The notes: a model not told the origin generated them from the letters alone. A DNA stretch of 64,000 nt from Tissierellales bacterium (GCA_018433765.1 JAHDQO010000004.1:124001-188000); one strand, 5' to 3'; counted from the stretch's first letter, positions 44,814 through 53,845 are shown. Made by a program: numbers and translations.

Positions 44814-45743
44814 TTGCAGAGTGTTTTTAATATTATTTTTTCACCAGATTTTTTTTATGATGTATTAAGAGTAACAACTCCAATTTTGTTTGCAACTTTA
44901 GCTGCTACTGTTGCTTCAAGATCTGGTATCTTTAATATAGCTTTAGAAGGTATTATGCTAATTGCTGCATTAGTAGGTGTAATTTTTAGTGCTTATTTTA
45001 GCAGTGCATGGTTAGGTCTTTTGTTCGCACTAATATCAGGTGGATTAGTAGGGTTATTTTTAGGCTTTTTAGTTTTAAAATTGAAGACTGATGCTATTTT
45101 AGCCGGAATTGCTATTAATTTAATGGCTGCAGGTGGAACAATATTTTTATTATATATAATATCAGGAGATAGAGGTGTTTCATCATCAATCAAAAGTTTA
45201 GTATTGCCAAAATTTCCACTGCCTGTTATTAAAAACATACCTATTATAGGAACCATTTTATCAATGCAAAACATTTTAACATACGTTGTTTTATTAAGTG
45301 TTATAGTAATACATATATTATTATATAAAACACCTTTAGGACTAAAAATTAGGGCAGTAGGAGAAAACCCTAATGCTGCTGAATCAGTTGGAATAAATGT
45401 TCACAAAATTCAATATATAGCAGTAACAATAAGCGGTATTTTAGCTGCATTTGGTGGTGCATTTTTATCAATGGGATATCTCTCAATGTTTTCTAATGGA
45501 ATGACAGCTGGTCGTGGATTTATTGGGTTAGCCGCAGATGCAATGGGTGGTAGTACGCCTATAGGTGCATTGTTAGTATCCTTGCTGTTCGGTATAGCAG
45601 ATTCAATGGGTAATGTAATCCAAACGGGCATTAAAATTCCATATGAAATTGTTCAAATGCTTCCGTATATAACAACAATAGTTGGCTTAGCTATATTTAG
45701 CTATAGTAAAAAGAAACAGATAGAAAAATTAAAAAGTAAATAA
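44814..45743 (+). CDS. Nucleoside ABC importer permease 2
   Basis: The roughly 309-residue partner permease (YufQ/NupQ-like) has conserved TVASRSGIFNIALEGIMLIA, the loop LGLKIRAVGENPNAAESVGI and AGRGFIGLAADAMGG. The TTG at 44814 is preferred because GGAAGGAG lies 9 bases upstream; a TTG at 44805 directly abuts that site. The start lies 2 bases after permease 1, and the gene is followed by an ADP-ribosylglycohydrolase gene at 13 bases. Together with the upstream genes it makes a complete BMP-type nucleoside importer. Confidence 0.92.
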   Translation: MQSVFNIIFSPDFFYDVLRVTTPILFATLAATVASRSGIFNIALEGIMLIAALVGVIFSAYFSSAWLGLLFALISGGLVGLFLGFLVLKLKTDAILAGIAINLMAAGGTIFLLYIISGDRGVSSSIKSLVLPKFPLPVIKNIPIIGTILSMQNILTYVVLLSVIVIHILLYKTPLGLKIRAVGENPNAAESVGINVHKIQYIAVTISGILAAFGGAFLSMGYLSMFSNGMTAGRGFIGLAADAMGGSTPIGALLVSLLFGIADSMGNVIQTGIKIPYEIVQMLPYITTIVGLAIFSYSKKKQIEKLKSK

Positions 45744-45756
45744 AGGAACGGTAGAC

Positions 45757-46776
45757 ATGCATAAGAAAATATTAGGTTCTTTGATAGCTGCATGTGCAGG
45801 TGATGCAATGGGTGCAGTTACAGAAATGCGTACAACTAAACAAATTGTTAATAAATTTGGGGGATATGTAAAAGATTTTATAGATCCTCCTTCAGATATT
45901 TTTGCAAAAGGAAGAAAAGCAGGTCAAGTTACAGATGATTTTAGTATGGCTTATTATCTTATTTTAAGCTTCATTAAGTCAAATGGCTGCATTAACGATG
46001 CTTCGGTAAAAGAAGCATTATTAAACTGGGCTAATGATGAAGAATTTTTTGATAAATTTGCAGGTCCTACAACTAGAAAATCTCTTGAGGAACTAAAGAA
46101 CGGTAAATATTACGATCCTCAGGAAGTTTTAGGCATTGTGAACTATAATGGGCAGGCTACTAATGGGTCTGCCATGAAAATATTTCCAATAGGGCTTTTT
46201 AACCCTGGAAATATTGATAAAGCAGTAGAAGATACTATTACTGTTTGTAAACCTACACATTTTAATAATCTTTCAATATCAGGAGCTGCTGCCATATCTT
46301 GTTCTGTAGCAAAGGCTTTAGAAGATAACGTCTGTATAGAAGATATTATAGATGCAGGAATTTATGGTGCACATGAAGGTTTTATAAAAGGTGAAGAGTT
46401 AGGTAATATCGCAGCTGGCCCTAATGTTGAAAAAAGAATAAAACTAGCAGTTGGAATTGGTAAAAACTCCAAATCATTTGAAGATGCAATAACGGGCATA
46501 TCAGATATTATTGGATGCGGTATTCATATATCGGAGGCAGTTCCAGCAGTATATGGTCTTTTAGCAGCGTTTAATGGAGATACGTTAGAATGCTTATATG
46601 GCGCTGTAAATATGGGTAATGACACAGATACAGTTGCAACTATGGTAGGTGCTATATGTGGAGCTTTAAATGGGGTTGATTCACTTCCACAGGATTATCT
46701 ACCCTTACTTAACAAAGCTAATGATTATCAACTAGATAAAATAAGTAATCAAATTGTTAAAATAGTTAGGAAGTAA
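45757..46776 (+). CDS. ADP-ribosylglycohydrolase (ARH/DraG family)
   Basis: A 339-residue ADP-ribosylglycohydrolase-fold protein with intact motifs: ACAGDAMGAVTE at the start, the metal-binding TDD in GQVTDDFSMAYY and GNDTDTVATMVGAICGA near the end. The family releases ADP-ribose from modified proteins or cleaves related N-ribosyl bonds. Members inside nucleoside loci, such as E. coli YegU beside transporter YegT and kinase YegV, are probably metabolic. It is followed 2 bases later by a PfkB-family kinase, the same pairing as yegU-yegV. AAAGGAACGGTAGAC precedes the ATG. Confidence 0.88.
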   Translation: MHKKILGSLIAACAGDAMGAVTEMRTTKQIVNKFGGYVKDFIDPPSDIFAKGRKAGQVTDDFSMAYYLILSFIKSNGCINDASVKEALLNWANDEEFFDKFAGPTTRKSLEELKNGKYYDPQEVLGIVNYNGQATNGSAMKIFPIGLFNPGNIDKAVEDTITVCKPTHFNNLSISGAAAISCSVAKALEDNVCIEDIIDAGIYGAHEGFIKGEELGNIAAGPNVEKRIKLAVGIGKNSKSFEDAITGISDIIGCGIHISEAVPAVYGLLAAFNGDTLECLYGAVNMGNDTDTVATMVGAICGALNGVDSLPQDYLPLLNKANDYQLDKISNQIVKIVRK

Positions 46777-46777
46777 T

Positions 46778-47662
46778 ATGGAAGATTACATTGTATCAAT
46801 AGGAACAATTTGTATTGATGATATTATTACTAGTAGTATATGGCCTCAACTTGGCGATAAAACCTTAGCTAAATCTAAAGGATATATAGTTGGAGGTATG
46901 CCTTATAATACTGCTTGTGTATTATCTAACATGGGTGTTAAAACGTATATGTTAGATGTTATAGGAAATGATTATAAAGATTTAATTATTGATGATTTAA
47001 AAGAAAATAATGTCGATTATTCATTGTGTAATTATGACAATCATAAAACATTAAGGACAATAATTGTAAATGTTAATGGAGAAAGAGTAATTTTTGTTAT
47101 TAACGATTTTGATAAACCAGATATTATTTTAAATGATAAGAAAAAAGAATTACTTCTAAATGCAAAATATGTTTATACGAATATTCCCGAGATAAAAAGA
47201 ATAAAAGATAACAAAAATTTTATCAAGTTTTTACTAAACAATAATGTAAAGATTGTTTATGATATTGAAAGTACTATGATTAATTCTGTTCATAGAGATG
47301 AATTTTATTTTGAAAATGCATCTATTTTATCTTTCAATGAAAAGGGATTTAAAAAATTCATTAACAATAAACATTATAATTATATCAACAAATATTTAAA
47401 TAAAGGTATTACGATTATTGTGACAAAAGGTAAAAATGGATGTGAAGTTTTTACTAAAAATGTTCACGAAAAAATTGGCGGTCATAAAGTAAAACCAGTT
47501 GATACTACTGGAGCAGGAGATACTTTTAATGCTGTGTTTTTAGCGAAACAAATTATTGGAAATGACACTATAGTGTCTATAAAAGAAGCAAATAGAATTG
47601 CAGCTTTATCAACAGAATATTTTGGTGTAAACAAGTTTATAGGTAAAGTACTAAATAAGTAA
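46778..47662 (+). CDS. PfkB-family carbohydrate/nucleoside kinase, YegV-like
   Basis: The 294-residue kinase has the N-terminal IVGGMPYNTACVLSNMGV motif that binds the sugar, and the catalytic-base motif PVDTTGAGDTFNAVFLA. It phosphorylates a sugar, a ribosyl compound or a nucleoside with ATP. It is distinct from the true ribokinase at 52067. Its position 2 bases after an ADP-ribosylglycohydrolase gene suggests it acts on the product of that enzyme. The exact substrate is open. AGGAAGTAAT precedes the ATG. Confidence 0.85.
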   Translation: MEDYIVSIGTICIDDIITSSIWPQLGDKTLAKSKGYIVGGMPYNTACVLSNMGVKTYMLDVIGNDYKDLIIDDLKENNVDYSLCNYDNHKTLRTIIVNVNGERVIFVINDFDKPDIILNDKKKELLLNAKYVYTNIPEIKRIKDNKNFIKFLLNNNVKIVYDIESTMINSVHRDEFYFENASILSFNEKGFKKFINNKHYNYINKYLNKGITIIVTKGKNGCEVFTKNVHEKIGGHKVKPVDTTGAGDTFNAVFLAKQIIGNDTIVSIKEANRIAALSTEYFGVNKFIGKVLNK

Positions 47663-47695
47663 AATTGACAGATAAATATAAAAATGGAGGTAAAG

Positions 47696-48646
47696 ATGGA
47701 TAAAAGAAATATAATAATTGACTGCGATCCAGGCCATGATGATGTTATGGCAATTTTATTAGCATTAGCTAATCAAGATAAATTTAATATATTAGGAGTT
47801 ACGACAGTTGCAGGAAATCAAACTTTGGAAAAAGTAACTTTAAATTTACGAAAATTATATACGTATTTAGGTATAAGTATACCAGCTGCAAGTGGAAGTG
47901 CTAAGCCTATATCAAGAGAATTAGTATTGGGCGATGCAGTTCATGGAGAAACAGGACTTGATGGTTGGGATTTTCCTGAGCCGACATTTGAGCTTGATTC
48001 AACAAATGCTATTACATTTATGTACGACAAAATTATAAATTGTGATGGTAAAGTTACTTTAGTACCTGTTGGACCGCTAACTAATATTGGACTGCTGCTT
48101 TCTACTTTTCCTGATGTAAAGGAAAAGATAGAAGCTATTTCTTTAATGGGAGGTTCAATATACGCAGGTAATAATACTCCTTATGCAGAATTTAATATTT
48201 ATGTTGATCCAGAAGCAGCATCTATAGTTTTCAATTCAGGAATACCAGTAATTATGAGCGGACTTGAAGTAACACATGAAGCAGGAATTTTAGATTCAGA
48301 AATAGAGACTCTTATGAAAAAAGAAGGTAGAGTTTCTAAAATGTGTGGATATTTATTAAATTTTTATGTAAAATTCCATCACGCAGAAGGATATGCATCT
48401 TTTCCTTTACATGATGTTTGTAGTGTAATGTATTTATTAAATCCAGAAATTTTTGAATATAAAGACTTGCAAGTTGAAATAGATTGTTCTCACAGCATAC
48501 ATAGAGGAAGAACAGCAGCAGATAATAGAGAATGGATGAAATATGAAAAACCTAATACAAGAGTATTATTGAATATTGATAGAGAAAAATTCATACAAAT
48601 ACTCTTTAATGCTTTTGAAAAATTAGATAAAATATGTGATAGATGA
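47696..48646 (+). CDS. Inosine-uridine-type nucleoside hydrolase 1
   Basis: The 316-residue IUNH-family enzyme splits nucleosides to base and ribose. The calcium-binding motif DCDPGHDD lies at residues 9–16. VTTVAGNQTLEKVT, LVPVGPLTNIGLLLS and MSGLEVTHEAGI are family signatures, and HDVCSVMYLLNPEIF supplies the catalytic-loop Asp/His. ATG at 47696 has GGAGG at 47686–47690; an ATG at 47684 overlaps that site. A paralogue follows about 250 bases later, separated by a repeat element. Ribose released would be phosphorylated by the ribokinase downstream. Confidence 0.95.
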   Translation: MDKRNIIIDCDPGHDDVMAILLALANQDKFNILGVTTVAGNQTLEKVTLNLRKLYTYLGISIPAASGSAKPISRELVLGDAVHGETGLDGWDFPEPTFELDSTNAITFMYDKIINCDGKVTLVPVGPLTNIGLLLSTFPDVKEKIEAISLMGGSIYAGNNTPYAEFNIYVDPEAASIVFNSGIPVIMSGLEVTHEAGILDSEIETLMKKEGRVSKMCGYLLNFYVKFHHAEGYASFPLHDVCSVMYLLNPEIFEYKDLQVEIDCSHSIHRGRTAADNREWMKYEKPNTRVLLNIDREKFIQILFNAFEKLDKICDR

Positions 48647-48647
48647 G

Positions 48648-48843
48648 TAAAAACGAGGGATGAGGAACTAGTAACTAGTAACATGGAAGCTTTACTGATG
48701 TAAAGCAAGTAAAAACGAGAGATGAGAAACGAGTAACTAGTAACATTGAAGTGAAAAGATAAGGAATAAAAGTTAAGGGTGTTTTATCTTAGAAAAAATG
48801 TGAAGCACAATTCAGTGTTTTTACGTGTGCTTCAGTGGTTAAT
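48648..48843. repeat. Repeat element copy 1 between the two nucleoside hydrolase genes
   Basis: The 5' part (AAAACGAGGGATGAGGAACT, then AGTAACTAGTAAC and ATGGAAGC) and the 3' part (AGCACAATTCAGTGTT, AGTGGTTAAT) recur at 50519–50728. An internal partial tandem copy of the 5' part begins near 48709. The hairpin GCTTTACTGATGTAAAGC lies between. No coding potential is seen. Confidence 0.75.
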
Positions 48844-48898
48844 CAACTATCAATTATCAATTGTTATTAATTAACGTAGAGTGAGAGAGGTTTTTGAT

Positions 48899-49837
48899 AT
48901 GACTAGAAGAAATATAATTATAGATTGTGATCCTGGAATTGATGATGTTTTAGCAATACTTTTAGCTTTAGCTAATCAAGATAAATTAAATATACTTGGA
49001 GTGACGACAGTTGCTGGTAATCAAACTCTAGAAAAAGTAACATCTAATTTGCTCAAGTTATACACTTATTTAGGTGTTAAAACTGAAACTGCTAGTGGTT
49101 CAGTTAAACCGCTCATTAGAGAATTAAGAGTAGGAACTGTTCATGGAGAAACAGGTCTAGGTGATTTTGAATTTCCACAACCTGAAATAGAGCTTAATTC
49201 AACAAATGCAGTAACTTTCATATATGATAAGATAATGCAATCTAAAGAAAAAGTTACATTAGTACCTATAGGTCCACTTACAAATATAGGATTACTGCTT
49301 TCTACTTTTCCTGAAGTTAAAGAAAAAATTGAATTAATTTCTCTTATGGGGGGTTCTATTTTTACAGGAAATATAACTTCTAAAGCTGAATTTAATATAT
49401 ATGTTGATCCTGAAGCTGCTAAAATTGTGTTTAATTCAGGAGTACCTATTGTTATGAGTGGATTAGAAGTAACTCATAAAGCTTGTATTAACAAATCAGA
49501 AATAAGAGATTTAATGAATAGTCAGGGTAAAGTATCTAAAATGTGTGGTGAAATAATTAATTATTATTTTAAATTAGAAAAAGTTACTGAAGATAAAATG
49601 ACCCCAATACACGATGCATGCAGTATTATGTATCTATTATATCCTGAAATTTTTGAATATAAATATATGCAGATAGATGTTGATTGTTCAGAAGGATATA
49701 ACAGAGGTATGACAGTTGCTGATACTAGAGATTGGATAAAGTATGACAATTATAATACAAAAGCATTATTAAATGTAGATAGAGATGTGTTTAGTAGGAT
49801 ACTGCTTAATGCAATTTATAAATTAGATAATTTATAG
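48899..49837 (+). CDS. Inosine-uridine-type nucleoside hydrolase 2
   Basis: A 312-residue paralogue of the upstream enzyme with the calcium site DCDPGIDD at residues 8–15, VTTVAGNQTLEKVTSN, LVPIGPLTNIGLLLS, MSGLEVTHKACI and HDACSIMYLLYPEIF. Differences cluster in the substrate lid (for example the region around residues 70–85 and 210–230), so base preference may differ. ATG at 48899 follows GAGAGAGG by 8 bases; a GTG at 48881 overlaps that site. It and the next gene are bracketed by two copies of a repeat element. Confidence 0.93.
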   Translation: MTRRNIIIDCDPGIDDVLAILLALANQDKLNILGVTTVAGNQTLEKVTSNLLKLYTYLGVKTETASGSVKPLIRELRVGTVHGETGLGDFEFPQPEIELNSTNAVTFIYDKIMQSKEKVTLVPIGPLTNIGLLLSTFPEVKEKIELISLMGGSIFTGNITSKAEFNIYVDPEAAKIVFNSGVPIVMSGLEVTHKACINKSEIRDLMNSQGKVSKMCGEIINYYFKLEKVTEDKMTPIHDACSIMYLLYPEIFEYKYMQIDVDCSEGYNRGMTVADTRDWIKYDNYNTKALLNVDRDVFSRILLNAIYKLDNL

Positions 49838-49862
49838 CGTTAGAAAGGAAAAAGACTTTAAG

Positions 49863-50513
49863 ATGAATGAAGGAAAAATTGGCACAAAAAGAATAATAGT
49901 ATACGTAGTAGGTTTATTTTTTTATTCCTTAGGTATAGCATTAACAGCAAAAACAGATTTAGGTATTGCACCTATAAGTACATTTCCGTATGCATTATCA
50001 TTTATATTACCTTTTAGTTTTGGAATATGTACATTTTTCTTAACAATTACGTATATACTCATTCAAATAGTATTATTAGGAAAAGAGTTTGAGAAGAGGC
50101 AATATTTACAAATAGTAGTAGGTATTTTATTTAGTACATTTGTAGATTTTTCTATGTTTATATTGAGTCCTGTCAATCCGGAGTCATATATAAGCAGACT
50201 AATAATCTTAATCATAGGATGTTTTATTTTGGCATTTGGTATAACATTGTCTGTAATTCCAAATGTAATAATTCCTCCTGCCGAAGGGGCAATAAATGCC
50301 ATAGCTAAAAAATTAAACAAAAATTTTGGCAATGTCAAAATAGCATTTGATTCAACTGTTGTAATATTGGCTATAATAGTATCTTTAATATTCTTAGGTA
50401 GACTGGAAGGATTTAAAGAAGGAACCATCATATCAGTATTTGTAACAGGATATTTTACAAAAATACAAATGAAGGTTTTAAGAGATAAAATAGAAAAAAT
50501 ATGTAGAAGGTAA
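49863..50513 (+). CDS. YczE/YyaS-like membrane protein (DUF6198)
   Basis: The 216-residue protein has five to six hydrophobic helices and the family start RIIVYVVGLFFYSLGIALTA followed by KTDLGIAPISTFPYALS. IPPAEGAINAIAKKL is a conserved cytoplasmic loop. YczE-like proteins are membrane proteins of unclear function, sometimes suspected to be transporters. Here it may move a nucleobase or another product of the nucleoside hydrolase encoded 25 bases upstream, which is inference. AGAAAGGAAAAAGA precedes the ATG. Confidence 0.8.
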   Translation: MNEGKIGTKRIIVYVVGLFFYSLGIALTAKTDLGIAPISTFPYALSFILPFSFGICTFFLTITYILIQIVLLGKEFEKRQYLQIVVGILFSTFVDFSMFILSPVNPESYISRLIILIIGCFILAFGITLSVIPNVIIPPAEGAINAIAKKLNKNFGNVKIAFDSTVVILAIIVSLIFLGRLEGFKEGTIISVFVTGYFTKIQMKVLRDKIEKICRR

Positions 50514-50518
50514 ATAGA

Positions 50519-50728
50519 ACGAGGGACGAGACTAAAAACGAGAGACGAGGAACTAGTAACTAGAAATATGGAAGTTTTACTACGTAAAACAAAATAAGAT
50601 AATTAATTATATAAAAAGATTTGCGAAGTATGAGTAAATCAACATTGTTACTCGTTACTAGTTACTCATCCTTCGTTAAAAAAGTACGGAGCACAATTCA
50701 GTGTTCTTCAGTGTATTTAAGTGGTTAA
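50519..50728. repeat. Repeat element copy 2, with terminal inverted repeats
   Basis: It shares both blocks with 48648–48843. In addition, ACGAGGGACGAG and GAACTAGTAACTAG at the left match, in reverse complement, GTTACTAGTTACTCATCC and TTCGTT near 50651–50676. Its hairpin is GTTTTACTACGTAAAAC, in which the C-G pair of copy 1 is replaced by T-A. Confidence 0.75.
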
Positions 50729-50752
50729 TTTTAAGAAAGTCGGGTGATTTAA

Positions 50753-52030
50753 TTGGATAAAGATAAACTTATAAATATTATTGAAGATGAAAAACAAAGT
50801 ATTATAGATGTAGGAAACAAAATTTTTAAAAATCCTGAACTAGGTTATAAAGAAATCAAGACAAAGGAAACTATAAAAGATTTTTTGAAAGATATTCATA
50901 TAGAGGAATACAAAGAATTTGCTATTACAGGTATGAAAGCAACTATTGGTAAAGGTGATGGTTTACACATAGGGCTGTTATGTGATATGGATGGAACACC
51001 AACAATTAATCATCCTTATGCTAACAAAGAAGATAATGCAGCTCATTCTTGTGCACATAATGCTCAAATGGCAATTATGATGGCTGTTTTTAAAGCATTT
51101 GCATTAAGCGGATTACTTGACAAAATTAATGGTAAAATTTCATTAATAACTGCTCCAGCAGAAGAATTTGTTGATTTTGAGTATAGACTTAATTTAATGA
51201 AAGAGGGAAAGATAAGAGCGTTTTCAGGAAAGCAAAATCTCATAGTTGAAGGTGCATTAGATGATGTAGATATACTTCTTTCATCACACGGCAATGGGTT
51301 AGAAGGACATAAGATAGAAACAGATGTTTCGACTAATGGTTTTATAGCTAAAACAGCAGTTTTTAAGGGTAAGAGTGCACATGCAGGAGCGTATCCTCAT
51401 CTAGGAAAGAATGCTTTAAATGCAGCTACATTGGCAATTAATGCAGTTGGACTTTTAAGAGAAACTTTCCAAGATGACCATCATGTAAGATTTCATCCTA
51501 TTATAAAAAAAGGTGGTTCAGCTGTAAATGCAGTGCCTGATGAAGTAGTAATTGAGACATATGTTAGAGCAAGCGAAATTGAAGCGGTTTTTGATGCAAA
51601 CAGCAAAATAGATAACGCTTTTAAGCATTGTGCAGAAGCGTTAGGTTGTGAATGCGAAATAAAAAATATACCTGGGTATCTTCCAAGCAATTATTTTAGT
51701 CCACTAGCAGATTATATTGTAAAGAGTGCTGAAAAATTAGTAAAAAAAGAAGATATATTTAGAGGAGGTAAAACTTTTGCTTCTGATGATTTAGCAGACA
51801 TTTCTTCACTTTTTCCAGTTATACAGATTGGATTTAGCGGTTTTATAGGAGATTATCATAATTTTGATTTTGATATTAAAGATGAAGAAATGGCATATAT
51901 TATTCCGGCAAAATTACTTGCAATAACTGCTTATGATATGTTAACTGATATAGATATGAAACAAGTTTTATCAAAATTTATTCCTACATTAACAAAAGAT
52001 CAATATATAAAAAGCTGGTTACATAAATAA
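50753..52030 (+). CDS. M20-family metallo-hydrolase (amidohydrolase/aminoacylase type)
   Basis: The 425-residue protein has a di-metal M20 core: the first motif LLCDMDGTPT, then AAHSCAHNAQMAI with the metal His/Cys pair, the catalytic Glu pair PAEEFVDF, and a dimerisation domain beginning KGKSAHAGAYPHLGKNALNA. The Cys next to His (HSCAHN) is typical of the AbgB/IAA-amino-acid hydrolase branch, which cleaves amide-linked amino acids. The substrate is unknown. It starts at TTG behind GTCGGGTGATTTAA, within the nucleoside locus and just before ribokinase, so it may deamidate or hydrolyse a modified nucleoside; this is speculation. Confidence 0.8.
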   Translation: MDKDKLINIIEDEKQSIIDVGNKIFKNPELGYKEIKTKETIKDFLKDIHIEEYKEFAITGMKATIGKGDGLHIGLLCDMDGTPTINHPYANKEDNAAHSCAHNAQMAIMMAVFKAFALSGLLDKINGKISLITAPAEEFVDFEYRLNLMKEGKIRAFSGKQNLIVEGALDDVDILLSSHGNGLEGHKIETDVSTNGFIAKTAVFKGKSAHAGAYPHLGKNALNAATLAINAVGLLRETFQDDHHVRFHPIIKKGGSAVNAVPDEVVIETYVRASEIEAVFDANSKIDNAFKHCAEALGCECEIKNIPGYLPSNYFSPLADYIVKSAEKLVKKEDIFRGGKTFASDDLADISSLFPVIQIGFSGFIGDYHNFDFDIKDEEMAYIIPAKLLAITAYDMLTDIDMKQVLSKFIPTLTKDQYIKSWLHK

Positions 52031-52066
52031 GATATAATAAATTTGACTAATTGAAAGGAAGATAAA

Positions 52067-52945
52067 ATGCGTGATATTGTAGTAGTTGGAAGTATTAATG
52101 CAGACTTAGTTTTTACATCAAAAGTTAGGCCAAAAGCTGGTGAGACAGTACTTGGAGATGACTTTAAAATTATACCGGGCGGCAAAGGTGCCAATCAAGC
52201 TGTTGCAGCATCTAGATTAGGGTCTGATGTAGCAATGCTAGGATGTGTAGGCAATGATGAAAATGGTAAATTTTTAATAAACAATTTAGCTAATAACAAT
52301 GTAGATACAAAATCAGTAGAAAGAGTAGATAATGTTCCTAGCGGTGTTGCAAACATTATTCTTGCAGAAGAAGACAATAGTATCATTGTTATTCCGGGGG
52401 CTAATTATTCTATTACCCAGGAAATAATAGATAAACATAAAAATGTGTTATTAAATGCTAAAGTTGTAATACTTCAACTTGAAATTCCTATTTCAGTAGT
52501 TGAATATGTAGTTAATTTATGTTATGAAAATAATATAAAGACAATCTTAAATCCTGCTCCTGCTGTTAAGCTTAAGCAGTCGTTAATAGATAAAGTTACG
52601 TTTTTAACACCTAATGAACATGAATGCTCAATAATTTTTGGTGATAGTAATGTACAATCTTTGCTATCAAAATATCCTGAAAAATTATTAATAACAGAAG
52701 GTTCTAAAGGTGTTAAATATCATGATAATTTAGGTATAAAGCAAGTTCCTGCTCAAAAAGTTAAAGTAGTTGATACAACAGGTGCTGGCGATACTTTTAA
52801 TGGAGCATTTGCATCAGCAGTAATTAATAGCTATAAAATTGAAGAAGCCATATTATTTGCAAATAAAGCAGCAGCCTTATCAGTTACTAAATTTGGTGCG
52901 CAAGGCGGAATGCCTACACTAGAACAGGTAAAAAAATTTTGTTAA
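52067..52945 (+). CDS. rbsK: Ribokinase
   Basis: The 292-residue PfkB-family enzyme makes ribose-5-phosphate from ribose and ATP. Ribose contacts lie in NADLVFTSKVRPKAGET and IIPGGKGANQAVAASRLG. The catalytic base is in VDTTGAGDTFNGAFA, and the cation-binding tail reads AAALSVTKFGAQGGMP. The last two features separate RbsK from other PfkB kinases. It ends the LacI–nucleoside locus and would consume ribose released by the two nucleoside hydrolases. GAAAGGAAGATAAA precedes the ATG, and a terminator follows. Confidence 0.95.
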   Translation: MRDIVVVGSINADLVFTSKVRPKAGETVLGDDFKIIPGGKGANQAVAASRLGSDVAMLGCVGNDENGKFLINNLANNNVDTKSVERVDNVPSGVANIILAEEDNSIIVIPGANYSITQEIIDKHKNVLLNAKVVILQLEIPISVVEYVVNLCYENNIKTILNPAPAVKLKQSLIDKVTFLTPNEHECSIIFGDSNVQSLLSKYPEKLLITEGSKGVKYHDNLGIKQVPAQKVKVVDTTGAGDTFNGAFASAVINSYKIEEAILFANKAAALSVTKFGAQGGMPTLEQVKKFC

Positions 52946-52970
52946 TTGTAAAGTAATATAGTGACAATAT

Positions 52971-53011
52971 CCCATCTTATTTAGTTTATAATTAAATGAT
53001 GGGTTTTTTTA
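52971..53011 (+). terminator. Terminator of the nucleoside locus
   Basis: CCCATC pairs with GATGGG with further A/T pairing in a 21-base loop, then T7. Confidence 0.85.
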
Positions 53012-53033
53012 TTAAAAATTAAAGGTGAGATAA

Positions 53034-53723
53034 ATGAAGTATGATAATATTATTGAAGGAACTTTTATAAAAAGGATAAATAGATTTATTGCTGAAGTAA
53101 GAATAAATGGTAGTATTGAAACAGTTCATGTAAAAAATACTGGCAGATGTAAAGAATTATTTGTTGAAGGAAGAAAAGTATACTTACAAGAATCAAGCAA
53201 TCCAAAAAGAAAAACAAGATATTCATTAATAAGTATTTATAAAAATAATATACTTATAAACATTGATTCTCAGATTCCTAATTATGTTGTATTTGAGAGT
53301 TTAGAAAAAGAAATTTTTAAAGATTTTAAAGATGCCGTCGAAATAAAGAGAGAAAAAAAATATAAAAATTCACGATTTGATATATATTATAAAAAAGAAA
53401 ATGGACAAGAAGGCTTTATAGAAGTTAAAGGTGTTACTCTCGAAGAAAATGGATTAGCAATGTTTCCTGATGCTCCTACTGAAAGAGGTACTAAACATGT
53501 ATATGAAATGATAGATGCTGTTCAAAATGGATATGAAGGAAATATTTTTTTCCTAATACAAATGAATAAAATACAAGATTTTACTCCAAATGAAAAAATG
53601 GATCCTAAATTTACTAAAGCATTAAAAGAAGCCTTTAATAGTGGAGTAAATGTTTTAGTTTATGATTCTATAGTTACTAAAGACTCTATTCAAATTAATG
53701 AAAAAGTAAATCTATTATTTTAA
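53034..53723 (+). CDS. sfsA: SfsA family DNA/RNA-associated nuclease-like protein
   Basis: A 229-residue protein with the SfsA pattern: N-terminal OB-like half (VHVKNTGRCKELFVEGRKVY) and a C-terminal PD-(D/E)xK-like half (RFDIYYKKENGQEGFIEVKG, TLEENGLAMFPDAPTERGTK). SfsA was named for stimulation of sugar fermentation in E. coli; its biochemical role remains unclear. AAAGGTGAGATAA precedes the ATG. It stands alone between the nucleoside locus and the duplicated lipoprotein genes. Confidence 0.95.
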   Translation: MKYDNIIEGTFIKRINRFIAEVRINGSIETVHVKNTGRCKELFVEGRKVYLQESSNPKRKTRYSLISIYKNNILINIDSQIPNYVVFESLEKEIFKDFKDAVEIKREKKYKNSRFDIYYKKENGQEGFIEVKGVTLEENGLAMFPDAPTERGTKHVYEMIDAVQNGYEGNIFFLIQMNKIQDFTPNEKMDPKFTKALKEAFNSGVNVLVYDSIVTKDSIQINEKVNLLF

Positions 53724-53790
53724 TAAAAACTCTTCTATTAAAATTTTCTATATGAATATATATGCTTAAATATAAGCATGTTACAAAAAA

Positions 53791-53845
53791 GTTTACATAA
53801 CGGAAACAAATTTTTTATTCTTTAGAAATCTATGCTATTTATAAT
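53791..53845 (+). promoter_or_regulatory. Promoter with upstream box, copy 1
   Basis: The dyad-like box GTTTACATAACGGAAAC (53791–53807) lies 49 bases (start to start) before the -10 TATAAT (53840–53845). The -35 (ATTCTT) is poor, suggesting an activator. The same arrangement with identical spacing precedes the paralogue. Confidence 0.6.

Noticed and set aside
50063-50431. 122-residue minus-strand frame inside the YczE-like gene
   Set aside because: The plus-strand protein has coherent membrane helices and a ribosome site. The antisense frame is a mirror of hydrophobic codons.
48648-50728. Possible CRISPR array from the GTAACTAG-type repeats
   Set aside because: The repeats are few, irregularly spaced and partly inverted, with no uniform spacers and no cas genes.
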